Origin: Bacillota bacterium
GTDB taxonomy: Bacteria; Bacillota_E; Symbiobacteriia; Symbiobacteriales; Symbiobacteriaceae
Direction: 5' to 3'
Assembly: GCA_003242675.1 (NCBI GenBank)
Contig: QGVE01000131.1
Span: 1 to 7,320, forward strand
DNA: 7,320 bases
Below are positions 1 through 6,063 of this stretch, piece by piece. The notes under the pieces were generated by a model. The model saw only the letters and a list, made by a program, of their open reading frames with translations, searched no databases and was not told where the DNA came from. Made by a program: the position numbers and the translations under genes. Position 1 is the first letter of the stretch, and each line of letters starts with the position of its first letter.

Positions 1-2
1 AC

Positions 3-134
3 ACCCGGATGCGGAGCCTGAAGGCCTCGATGGCCCGGCGGCGGGCCGAGGAGAAGCTGGCGGCGCTCTTCGGCGACGCGCCGGCGCAGACCGAGGAGAA
101 CGGCCGCGTGGTGAAGGAGACCACGCAGAACTGA
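3..134 (+). CDS. 3' end of an unidentified gene (partial)
   Basis: This is the last 43 codons of a + strand gene whose start lies outside the window; it ends in TGA at 132-134. Every visible codon ends in G or C, matching the strong third-position bias of the other genes, and a perfect terminator begins 15 bases after the stop, so strand and frame are well supported. The visible peptide is hydrophilic. It has a basic helical stretch (SLKASMARRRAEEKLAALFG), then an acidic and polar tail ending KETTQN, with no membrane segment or cysteine. The helix followed by a disordered tail looks like the end of a soluble protein. I do not recognise the family, and 43 residues are too few to assign one. 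Confidence 0.7.
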   Translation, partial: TRMRSLKASMARRRAEEKLAALFGDAPAQTEENGRVVKETTQN

Positions 135-149
135 ATCCGGTACCGCTTC

Positions 150-186
150 CCCCCGGACCCTGCGGGTCCGGGGGTTGTTCTGTTTG
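150..186 (+). terminator. Rho-independent terminator of the upstream partial gene
   Basis: A perfect 11-bp stem is formed by CCCCCGGACCC (150-160) and GGGTCCGGGGG (164-174) around a 3-base loop TGC. A T-rich tract (TTGTTCTGTTT) follows at once. It sits 15 bases after the stop at 134 and separates that gene from the promoter at 236. Confidence 0.93.
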
Positions 187-206
187 CGTGCGGTGACGCG
201 CAGGAA

Positions 207-218
207 TCACTCGAGTGA
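207..218. promoter_or_regulatory. Perfect palindrome upstream of the yeeE promoter (possible operator)
   Basis: TCACTCGAGTGA is a perfect 12-bp palindrome ending 17 bases before the -35 hexamer. Its centre is about 58 bases upstream of the inferred transcription start. GTGAC also occurs at 193-197 and again at 215-219, a direct repeat 22 bp (about two helical turns) apart. The placement fits a site for a dimeric activator of the sulfur operon. No regulator family is recognised from the motif, so the role is inferred from symmetry and position only. Confidence 0.4.
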
Positions 219-235
219 CATTTGGCAAAACCCCG

Positions 236-264
236 TTGACAGCCCGCCGGACACTCCCTACAAT
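236..264 (+). promoter_or_regulatory. Sigma-A type promoter of the yeeE-tusA operon
   Basis: The -35 hexamer TTGACA (236-241, 6/6) is followed by a 17-base spacer and the -10 hexamer TACAAT (259-264, 5/6). This is a near-consensus vegetative promoter and stands out in such G+C-rich DNA. Transcription should start near 271, giving a leader of about 58 bases. It also rules out translation of the transporter from the in-frame ATG at 215, which lies upstream of the -35 box. Confidence 0.9.
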
Positions 265-312
265 CAACTCCAACGAAATCTCTCATTTCCCTATCGGGAC
301 ACTCGTAATTCA

Positions 313-319
313 GGGAGGG
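313..319 (+). promoter_or_regulatory. Ribosome binding site that decides the yeeE start
   Basis: GGGAGGG lies 9 bases before ATG 329 and 6 bases before the adjacent in-frame GTG 326. Both starts are usable and differ by one residue. Nothing comparable precedes the ATG at 215. Confidence 0.75.
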
Positions 320-328
320 TGTGCGGTG

Positions 329-1420
329 ATGGGGGTCATCCTGGCGGGGGGTCTGACCGGAATCCTTTTCGGGTTCGTGCTGCAGCGCGGCAGGTTCTGC
401 ATGACCAGCGGCTTCCGGGATCTGTACCTGACCCGCGATGCGACGCTGTTCAAGGCCTACGTGCTGGCCCTGGCCATCCAGTCCACGGGCGTCTTTGCCC
501 TGCGCGCCGCCGGGGTCCTTGAGCTGAGCCCGGACCCGTTCCAGTGGCTGGCCGCCTCGGTCGGCGGGCTGATCTTCGGCCTGTCGCTGATCCTGTCGGG
601 CGGGTGCGCCTCCGGCACGTATTTCCGGATCGGCGAGGGGATGGTGGGTTCGCTGGTGGCGGCCGTCTTCTTCGGCATCGGCGCTCTGGCCTCACGGGGC
701 AGCGGGGCCCTGGCGCCGCTCACGCAGCGGATCCAGGGACCCACCGTGACCGTGAACGGCGAGACGAGCCTCTACGGCGCCCTGGGCGTGAGCCCGTGGC
801 TCCTGGTCGCGGCGCTCTGGGCGGTGGCCGTGCTCTTCCTGGTGCGGTCCCGGCGCGCTCCCGCTCCGGCCTGGCAGGTGCCGGTGGACGGGAGCCGGTC
901 GCGGCCGTGGCGGGCGGTATTCGGCCGGGGATGGTCCTGGCAGGCCACCGGCGTCGCCGTGGGCCTCGTGGCGATCCTCGCCTGGCTGACCTCGCTCAGC
1001 ACGGGCCGGGTGGGCGGCCTCGGCATCACCGGCGCCACGGCAGGGCTGCTCCGGTTCCTGGTGGCGTCGGGGGACGTCTCGTCGCTGGACTGGAACACCT
1101 TCCTGGTGCTGGGGATCCCCGTGGGCAGCTTCATCGCCGCCCGGGCGGCCGGCGAGTTCCGGCTGCGGGCGCCCGGCCCCGCCCGGCTGCTGCAGCACAT
1201 GGTCGGCGGCCTGGGCATGGGCTTCGGCGCCACGCTCGCCCGGGGATGCAACATCGGCAACGGGCTCACGGCCGTCTCCGTGTTCTCGCTGAACGGCTGG
1301 ACGGCGACCCTGTTCACCATCCTCGGTACCTGGCTCGGCGCCTACCTGTTCCTGGTCCTGCCCGCCCGCCGCGCGGAGGCCCGGCAGGCGGCGTCGCCGA
1401 GATTCGCCCACGGAGACTGA
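329..1420 (+). CDS. yeeE: YeeE/YedE-family thiosulfate (sulfur compound) transporter
   Basis: This is a 363-residue polytopic inner-membrane protein of the Sul_transp (YeeE/YedE, E. coli TsuA) family, which imports thiosulfate for cysteine synthesis and sulfur transfer. The length is close to the roughly 350 residues of E. coli YeeE. The three family cysteines are present in their motifs: C24 in GRFCMTSGFRDL, C93 in SGGCASGTYFR and C307 in LARGCNIGNGL. In the solved YeeE structure such cysteines line the pathway and relay thiosulfate, so the protein looks functional. Hydrophobic segments are seen at roughly residues 3-19, 41-60, 74-90, 105-120, 153-173, 204-221, 231-247, 256-274, 288-305 and 325-346. 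A basic, proline-rich loop (about 172-200) splits the two halves. The start was chosen from the promoter and Shine-Dalgarno; GTG 326 is the alternative. The stop is 16 bases before the TusA-family gene, so the two are co-transcribed. Family assignment is firm; the exact substrate is inferred from the family. Confidence 0.93.
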   Translation: MGVILAGGLTGILFGFVLQRGRFCMTSGFRDLYLTRDATLFKAYVLALAIQSTGVFALRAAGVLELSPDPFQWLAASVGGLIFGLSLILSGGCASGTYFRIGEGMVGSLVAAVFFGIGALASRGSGALAPLTQRIQGPTVTVNGETSLYGALGVSPWLLVAALWAVAVLFLVRSRRAPAPAWQVPVDGSRSRPWRAVFGRGWSWQATGVAVGLVAILAWLTSLSTGRVGGLGITGATAGLLRFLVASGDVSSLDWNTFLVLGIPVGSFIAARAAGEFRLRAPGPARLLQHMVGGLGMGFGATLARGCNIGNGLTAVSVFSLNGWTATLFTILGTWLGAYLFLVLPARRAEARQAASPRFAHGD

Positions 1421-1436
1421 AGGAGGAGGGTGCGCG

Positions 1437-1727
1437 ATGGTGAGCGAACTGCGGCTGGATGTGCTGGGGGAGGTCTGCCCCTACCCGCTGATCATGGCCA
1501 AGCAGAAGATCAACGAGGTCGCTCCCGGCGGCCGGCTGGTGATCGACTTCGACTGCACGCAGGCGACCGAGACGCTGCCCCGGTGGGCGGCCGAGGCCGG
1601 CCACACCGTTGAGGAGTTCCACAAGACCGGTCCGGGCCAGTGGCGCATCGTCATCCGGAAGCAGGGGAATGCGGTGGAGCGGGTGCGGCCGGAGGACTAC
1701 CACTGCACGATCCCCGGCGAGCGGTGA
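1437..1727 (+). CDS. yeeD: TusA-family sulfur carrier / sulfurtransferase (YeeD-like)
   Basis: This 96-residue soluble protein belongs to the TusA/SirA/YeeD family. It carries the N-terminal signature LDVLGEVCPYPLIMAK, in which C14 of the CPxP motif is the persulfide-bearing residue. The fold then continues through VAPGGRLVIDFDCTQATETLPRWAAEAGH. Family members have a two-layer alpha/beta fold and pass sulfane sulfur between partners. The gene begins 16 bases after yeeE behind an excellent Shine-Dalgarno (AGGAGGAGGG, 1421-1430, 7 bases from the ATG). In E. coli YeeD is the partner of YeeE in thiosulfate uptake, and the same job is inferred here. It is longer than the usual 75-82 residues because of a C-terminal extension (from about residue 80) ending YHCTIPGER. 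It has two further cysteines, C40 and C90, so a second redox or relay step is possible but unproven. No clear terminator follows. Confidence 0.93.
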   Translation: MVSELRLDVLGEVCPYPLIMAKQKINEVAPGGRLVIDFDCTQATETLPRWAAEAGHTVEEFHKTGPGQWRIVIRKQGNAVERVRPEDYHCTIPGER

Positions 1728-1780
1728 GGTGGCGGGATGGGCCTGACGCCTGTCGGGGCTCCGGGGCCGGGGGATCTGCG

Positions 1781-1805
1781 CGCGGAGAGCGGAGCGAATT
1801 CCGCG
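1781..1805. other. Small inverted repeats between the TusA and DJ-1 genes
   Basis: Within the 157-bp gap 1728-1884, CGCGGA (1781-1786) pairs with TCCGCG (1800-1805). Inside it, GCGGA (1789-1793) can alternatively pair with TCCGC (1800-1804) around a 6-base loop. No T tract follows, only AAAAG, so this is not a good terminator, and I find no convincing promoter in the gap. The DJ-1 gene may be partly read through from the sulfur operon or have a promoter too weak to recognise. Confidence 0.3.
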
Positions 1806-1884
1806 AAAAGTAGGCAGGGTGTCTGCGGGGCGGCGGCGAAGTCAAGACCGGTGGTGAGGATCACTCGTGAAGGGGGTCGAGGGA

Positions 1885-2466
1885 ATGAGCGCGAAGAAGA
1901 TCCTCATGATCGTGGGCGACTTCGTCGAGGACTATGAGGTGATGGTGCCCTTCCAGGCCCTGCAGGCGGTGGGCCATACGGTCCACGCCGTGTGCCCCGG
2001 CAAGAAGGCCGGCGAGAAGGTCCGCACGGCCATCCACGACTTCGAGGGCGATCAGACGTACAGCGAGAAGCCCGGGCACAACTTCACCCTGAACGCCGAC
2101 TTCGACGCAGTGAAGCCCGAGGACTACGACGCCCTGGTGATCCCCGGTGGGCGCGCGCCGGAGTACCTGCGGCTCAACGAGAAGGTGCTGGCGATGGTGC
2201 GCCACTTCGGCGAGGCGAACAAGCCCATCGCGGCCATCTGCCACGGGGCCCAGCTGTTGGCGGCGGCCGGTGTCCTCAAGGGGAAGGCGTGCTCCGCTTA
2301 CTACGCCTGCGCGCCGGAGGTGAAGCTGGCGGGCGCGGAGTACGTGAACCTGGAGGTGGACCAGGCGCACACCGACGGCAACCTGGTGACGGCCCCCGCC
2401 TGGCCGGCGCACCCGGCCTGGATCGCCCAGTTCCTGAAGGTGCTGGGGACGAAGATCGAACCGTAA
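1885..2466 (+). CDS. DJ-1/PfpI family protein (DJ-1D-like; putative glyoxalase III / deglycase type)
   Basis: This is a 193-residue cytoplasmic protein of the DJ-1/PfpI superfamily. It has the N-terminal acidic motif [16 protein letters not shown] (E15, E18), the strand-turn [11 protein letters not shown] (85-95) and the nucleophile elbow [10 protein letters not shown] with C119 followed by H120. [17 protein letters not shown] motif lies near the C terminus. From memory, the run from [14 protein letters not shown] through CPGKKAG, TLNADF and [11 protein letters not shown] is strikingly close to single domains of plant DJ-1D, a glutathione-independent methylglyoxal glyoxalase. Related bacterial PfpI/YhbO proteins are also described as deglycases or stress proteins; peptidase activity is doubtful. 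ATG 1885 is preferred because AGGGGG (1871-1876) lies 8 bases upstream and family members begin near here. GTG 1867, with GAGG at 1856-1859, is a weaker alternative adding six residues. A strong terminator follows. Neighbours give no direct functional link. Confidence 0.9.
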   Translation: MSAKKILMIVGDFVEDYEVMVPFQALQAVGHTVHAVCPGKKAGEKVRTAIHDFEGDQTYSEKPGHNFTLNADFDAVKPEDYDALVIPGGRAPEYLRLNEKVLAMVRHFGEANKPIAAICHGAQLLAAAGVLKGKACSAYYACAPEVKLAGAEYVNLEVDQAHTDGNLVTAPAWPAHPAWIAQFLKVLGTKIEP

Positions 2467-2482
2467 GTTCTTACACACAGAT

Positions 2483-2517
2483 GGCCCTCCGCCCCGGTTC
2501 GGGAGCGGAGGGCCTTT
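2483..2517 (+). terminator. Terminator of the DJ-1 family gene
   Basis: GGCCCTCCGC (2483-2492) pairs perfectly with GCGGAGGGCC (2505-2514). Inside, CCCG and CGGG (2493-2496 with 2500-2503) extend the stem past one unpaired A to a 3-base loop. TTTCCCTT follows. It lies 16 bases after the TAA at 2464-2466. Confidence 0.85.
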
Positions 2518-2629
2518 CCCTTGCAGCCGCCTGCCGACAGGGGACACGTCTGGCGGCATGTTCGGTCCACGTGCCCGGGGGATGGGCTTTCACCCCTGGG
2601 AGGCAGACGAAGCACACAGGGAGCGCGTA

Positions 2630-2658
2630 TCGACTAGGCTGAATATTCGACTTATAGA
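2630..2658 (+). promoter_or_regulatory. Possible promoter of the ABC ATPase gene
   Basis: TCGACT (2630-2635, 4/6 to TTGACA), a 17-base spacer and TATAGA (2653-2658, 4/6 to TATAAT) lie in the only A+T-rich island of the region. TCGACT is repeated at 2647-2652, the palindrome GAATATTC is at 2641-2648, and CATAAGTTATG (inverted, odd centre) is at 2671-2681, so repressor sites may overlap. The match is only moderate; position and base composition are the main support. Confidence 0.35.
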
Positions 2659-2784
2659 GTACAAGCGTAACATAAGTTATGCGACCGGCCGGCCGAAGAT
2701 GCCGGTGCCTGCCGCCATGCCTCGGACGGGGGACGCCGGGCGGCGGGGAGGCGCGAAACGGTGGGAGGGACGGCGGTCCGGTGC

Positions 2785-2791
2785 GGGGGGA
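2785..2791 (+). promoter_or_regulatory. Ribosome binding site favouring a TTG start for the ABC ATPase
   Basis: GGGGGGA ends 6 bases before the in-frame TTG at 2798. The in-frame ATG at 2807 has no purine-rich site at a usable distance, since this one is about 15 bases away. The better-looking GGGAGGG at 2763-2769 has no in-frame start at proper spacing. Confidence 0.5.
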
Positions 2792-2797
2792 CGTGCG

Positions 2798-3748
2798 TTG
2801 ACCTACATGGTAGAGCTGAACGGCGTCGAGAAGCGGTTTGGCGACGTCGAAGCGGTTCGCGGGCTGACCCTTTCGATCCGCCAGGGCGAGATCTTCGGGC
2901 TGCTGGGGCCGAACGGGGCGGGCAAGACCACGACCATTCGCTTGCTGATGGGGCTCGAAAGGCCGACCGCGGGAACGGTCCGGATCGCCGGCATGACCTA
3001 TCGGGCGAACGCCGCGGCGATCCGGCGCCTGGTCGGCTGGGTGCCGCAGGCTCCCGCGCTCGACCCGCTGCTGACGGGGCGGGAGCTCCTGCGGATGGTG
3101 GCGGAACTCTATAACCTCCCCAACCCACGCAGCCGGGTGGAGGAGGCGCTGGAGCGGTTCTCGCTAATGGCCGCCGCCGACCGGCTGGTCAGAGACTACT
3201 CCGGCGGGATGAAGAAGCGGCTGGAGCTGGCTGCGGGAACCCTCCACAGGCCGCAGCTGCTGGTCCTGGACGAACCGACGGCGGGGCTGGACGTGGACAG
3301 CCGGCACCAGCTGTGGGAGTTGATCCGCACGCTGAACGCCGAGGGCACCACCGTGGTCGTGACCACCCACTACCTGGAGGAGGCCGACATGCTGTGCCAC
3401 CGGGTCGCGGTCGTGGACCGCGGCCGGCTCCGGGCACTGGGATCGCCGGCTGAGCTGAAGGCGCGCTACGGCACAGCCCGCATCCGGCTGACGTGGCCCG
3501 ACGCGGACACGCTCGCCAGAGCCGCCCGCATCTGCCGGTCGGTCCTGGACGATCCGGCCGTTCGCGAAACAGGGAACCGGATTGAGATCAGCACCGCCGA
3601 CCCGGCCGGCACCCTGCTGAGGCTGGTTCCGGCGTTCGAGGCGGGCGACCTGCCGGCGCCGGGCGCCATCGAGACCCTGAACCCCACGCTGGACCAGGTC
3701 TTCGCACGGGTGACCGGGCGTGCGGTTGACCCGGTGACCGGCGCGGCC
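2798..3748 (+). CDS. ABC transporter ATP-binding protein (DrrA / ABC-2 exporter type), no stop codon at its natural end
   Basis: This is the nucleotide-binding subunit of an ABC-2 (DrrA-like) exporter; it would hydrolyse ATP on the cytoplasmic face for a separate permease. Counting from TTG 2798, motifs are Walker A GPNGAGKT (37-44), Q-loop Q84 in GWVPQAP, signature YSGGMKKR (134-141), Walker B LLVLDEPT (154-161), D-loop AGLD (162-165) and H-loop H191. A DUF4162-like C-terminal region ends LNPTLDQVFARVTGR near residue 308. That is where proteins of this family (about 300-330 residues) usually stop. Here the frame has no stop and stays open to a TGA at 4358-4360. That added sequence is only the antisense of the TPR gene, so I end the credible gene near 3748. 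TGA triplets in the other two frames at 3727 and 3735 mean a one-base change could restore a normal end. No permease gene follows, which is unusual. ATG 2807 is the alternative start. Confidence 0.85.
3709..3743. repeat. Short direct repeat GGTGACCGG at the ABC/TPR breakpoint
   Basis: GGTGACCGG occurs at 3709-3717 and again at 3733-3741, 24 bp apart. The second copy lies within CCGGTGACCGG (3731-3741), symmetric around its central base. Both copies lie where recognisable ABC ATPase sequence ends. They could be microhomology used in a recombination or a place where an assembly was mis-joined. Repeats this short also occur by chance in G+C-rich DNA. Confidence 0.4.
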
Positions 3749-4087
3749 CTGGGGCTCCCCGGCGGCTTCGACCGCGCGCCGGAGCCACGCGATCTGCGCC
3801 GCCTGATCGCCCTTCTCCTCCGCGATCACGGAGAGCGCGTGGAACGCCCCGGGGTCCGGGACATGCTCGACCACCTGCCGGAGCACGGCCTCCGCCTCGT
3901 CGTGCCGGCCGAACTCCGCCAGCATCAGGCCGTACGACAGATCCCGCAGGCGCTCATCCTCCAGCAGTTCCAGCGCCTTTTTGCCCCAGCGGAGGGCCCG
4001 GGACAGGTCGCACCGGGCCCACGCGCGGGCGAGTTCACGAAGGCTCCCGAACTCGCGTGCCGCCTCCGCCTGTTCGCTCAGGCGGGT

Positions 4088-4486
4088 GAGCAGCGCCAGG
4101 GCCTCCGCCCGGTTTCCCAGGCTCACCAGGGCCTCGGCTGCCACCGGACCGAACCGGGCCGCATCGCCGAACTGCCGGAGGGCGCCCTGGGCCACCTCCA
4201 GCGCCTCTTCGTAGCGTCTCAGCCGCAGGAGCAGCCGGGCGAGGTCGTGCTGCAGGGCGGCGGAGCCGGCGGTGAGCGGGCTCTCGCGCAGGAGGGCGAG
4301 CGCCCGGTCCTCCCGGCCCACCGCCTCGTACCACTCGGCCAGCCGCGCCACCGGGTCTGAGGCCTGCGGGTCCTGCGCGATGGCGATGCGCATGGCCCGC
4401 ACCGCGGCCCGGCGCTGGCCCAGCGCCCAGTGAGCACGCGCCCGGCACCACCAGCCCCAGGGGGAGAAGCGCGCCTGGTGCAGGGC
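4088..4486 (-). repeat. Internal duplication in the TPR array, copy 2 (133 codons)
   Basis: This encodes ALHQARFSPWGWWCRARAHW and onward, and aligns without any gap to the copy at 4895-5293. By hand count 72 of 133 residues are identical (about 54 %). Shared landmarks are RFxPWxWW, AHWALGQ, RALALLRxSP and RFGP. The copies start 807 bp (269 codons) apart, so the duplication unit spans several TPRs. Confidence 0.85.
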
Positions 4487-4894
4487 CTGGCGCAGGGCGG
4501 CGAGGGCTCCCCGGGCGTCTTCGGCGCTGAGGAGCACGTCGGCGATGTCGCCCAGGACCCCCGGCGGCACATCGCTGCCGTTCCAGGCGGCCATGGCGAG
4601 CTCACGGGCCCTGTGGGTGTCGTGCGGCAGCCAGAGCCGGGCCAGGGAAGCCAGGCGGACCGGGTCGCCTGCCGGCAGCAGCTTCTCCGTGAGGTACCCT
4701 AGGATCGGGACGGGCCTGTCTGCCTCCTCGGCCGCGGCCAGCGCCCAGTCCAGCGGATCCCGCCAGCCGGGCCTGAGCTGCAGGGCCCGGTCCAGGCGCC
4801 GCAAGCCTTCCTCGATCTCGCCCTCCAGCAGCAGGTAGCGCCCAAACCGGGCCTGGATGTATGCGTGGTCGGGGTGCTCACGGGCCATGGCTGC

Positions 4895-5293
4895 AAACAG
4901 GGCGCGGCCCTCGGCTGGGCGGCCGGTCATGCGCAGGCACTCCGCGAGGAACGGGCCGAACCGGATGTCGTCGGGGAACTGGCGCATCGCGGCCTCGGCG
5001 ACGGCCAGCGCCTCGGTCCATTCGCCCTCGCCGCCCAGCAGGATCGCGAGGCTGTACTGGAGGTTGGCCGAGGAGGCCAGCAGGGGGCTCCCCCGCAGGA
5101 GCGCGATGGCCCGCGCCGGGTCCCCCATCTCGCTGTACAGGTCGGCCAGCCGATCCACCAGGTGCGCGCCGTCGGGATCCAGGGAGACGGCGATCCGCAG
5201 GCAGCGGGCCGCCGCCCTGTGCTGCCCCAGGGCCCAGTGGGCCTCCGCGCGCATCCACCAGGCCCACGGGTAGAAGCGATCCTCCCGGAGCGC
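4895..5293 (-). repeat. Internal duplication in the TPR array, copy 1 (133 codons)
   Basis: This encodes ALREDRFYPWAWWMRAEAHW and onward to EGRALF, corresponding to residues of about 611-743 of the repaired protein. It matches copy 2 at 4088-4486 codon for codon with no insertion or deletion. The divergence suggests an old duplication held under constraint. Confidence 0.85.
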
Positions 5294-6057
5294 CTGCCGG
5301 AAGCCGGCAACGGCCTCGGCGTGCCGGCCCTGCCGGAAGCGCAGGTGGGCCAGGGCTGCTACCCGGCCGGGGGAGGGCTCCATCTCGTACGCCGCCTCGA
5401 ACAGCGCCTCGGCCCGGTCCAGGTTGCCGGCCTGCAGTTCCGCTTCCCCCCAGCGGGCCAGCGGCAGCGCGCTGTCCGGTTCTTCAATAGCCGCCTTCCG
5501 GTAGAGCTGGCGGGCCTCCTCCAGGGAGGCGCGGCGGGCGGCATCGGCCAGGATGATCAGGGCCCGGGACGGCTGCCTCCCGACGTGCTCGCGCACCAGC
5601 GCCACGGCACGGTCCTCCTGGTCGAGCCGCATCAGGTGGTGTGCGACCTCCAGCCGGATCTGCCGGTGGTCGGGGAACTGCGCCAGCAGCCAGTTTGCGG
5701 CCTCCAGCGCGCCCTCCCGGGTCCCCAGGCGCGGCCAGACCCGCAGGCGGAAGAAGGCGGAGGCGACGGTCCAGTCGCCCTGCTCGATCTCGGCAAACAG
5801 CGCCCTGGCCTCGGCGAGCCGGTCCTCGGCGATGTGTTCCCAGCAGGCCTGCATCCGGCGGATGGCGGCGTCTTCCTCCGGCGGCAGCACGTCCAGCAGG
5901 CTGGCCGATTCCGCGGGAACGAAGGCCAGCGCCCAGTAGCCGGAGTGGGCGTGGACGTGGTCGAAGCCCTCCAGCCGCAGGTGGCGCCGCTGGAAGGAGC
6001 CGGGATCCTGGATGTAGAGCCACTCGTCGTCGTAGCCGACGCAGATGTGGACGTGCG

Positions 6058-6063
6058 CCCCCC
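6058..6063 (-). other. Frameshift site in a homopolymer inside the C39-like domain
   Basis: The + strand has six C (six G in the coding sense). Upstream codons read GVEWAGG, downstream codons read AHVHICVGYDDEW, and the frames differ by one. A seventh G would join them as GVEWAGGAHVHICVGY, which fits the C39 family pattern exactly. The site separates the catalytic Cys from the catalytic His. A sequencing or assembly error, a true inactivating mutation and slippage in the G run are all possible. Confidence 0.85.

Larger units (their letters stand above)
2523..2797. other. Gene-free leader region before the ABC ATPase
   Basis: Although one frame stays open through this stretch (with an ATG at 2558), its composition and residues do not look coding. 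It holds several inverted repeats. TGCCGACA and TGGCGGCA (2532-2539 with 2551-2558) pair with one mismatch. CCCGGGG (2575-2581) pairs with the CCCCTGGG beginning near 2593, allowing one wobble. ACCGGC pairs with GCCGGT (2684-2689 with 2701-2706). Between them lies an A+T-rich island (about 2625-2685). No known riboswitch class is recognised and none of the hairpins has a T tract. Confidence 0.4.

Noticed and set aside
215..328. In-frame upstream extension of yeeE beginning at ATG 215
   Set aside because: The ATG lies upstream of the -35 box of the promoter at 236-264, has no ribosome binding site, and the extension has no membrane-protein or family character. ATG 329 (or GTG 326) has a strong Shine-Dalgarno.
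692..1411. Long - strand open frame opposite yeeE
   Set aside because: It has no motif and is made of Gly, Ala, Arg, Pro and Gln runs. The + strand has all YeeE motifs, a promoter and a ribosome binding site.
1867..1884. GTG start six codons upstream for the DJ-1 gene
   Set aside because: Usable GAGG lies upstream, but ATG 1885 has a good AGGGGG at 8 bases and fits the family's N terminus better; kept only as an alternative.
1728..1884. Terminator between the TusA and DJ-1 genes
   Set aside because: The inverted repeats are short and no T tract follows; no intrinsic terminator can be claimed.
2523..2640. Riboswitch-like folded leader before the ABC gene
   Set aside because: Several hairpins are possible, but they lie mostly upstream of the likely promoter, no known riboswitch core is recognisable, and G+C-rich DNA forms such stems readily.
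3164..3748. A roughly 195-residue C-terminal extension of the TPR protein
   Set aside because: It is antisense to conserved ABC ATPase motifs (signature, Walker B, H-loop region) and shows no TPR pattern, so it is not a real domain.
3749..4360. A roughly 200-residue C-terminal extension fused to the ABC ATPase
   Set aside because: It is the exact antisense of the TPR gene in a register where - strand codons share the same triplet boundaries. Because TTA, CTA and TCA codons are rare in this high-GC DNA, the antisense frame stays open by composition alone.
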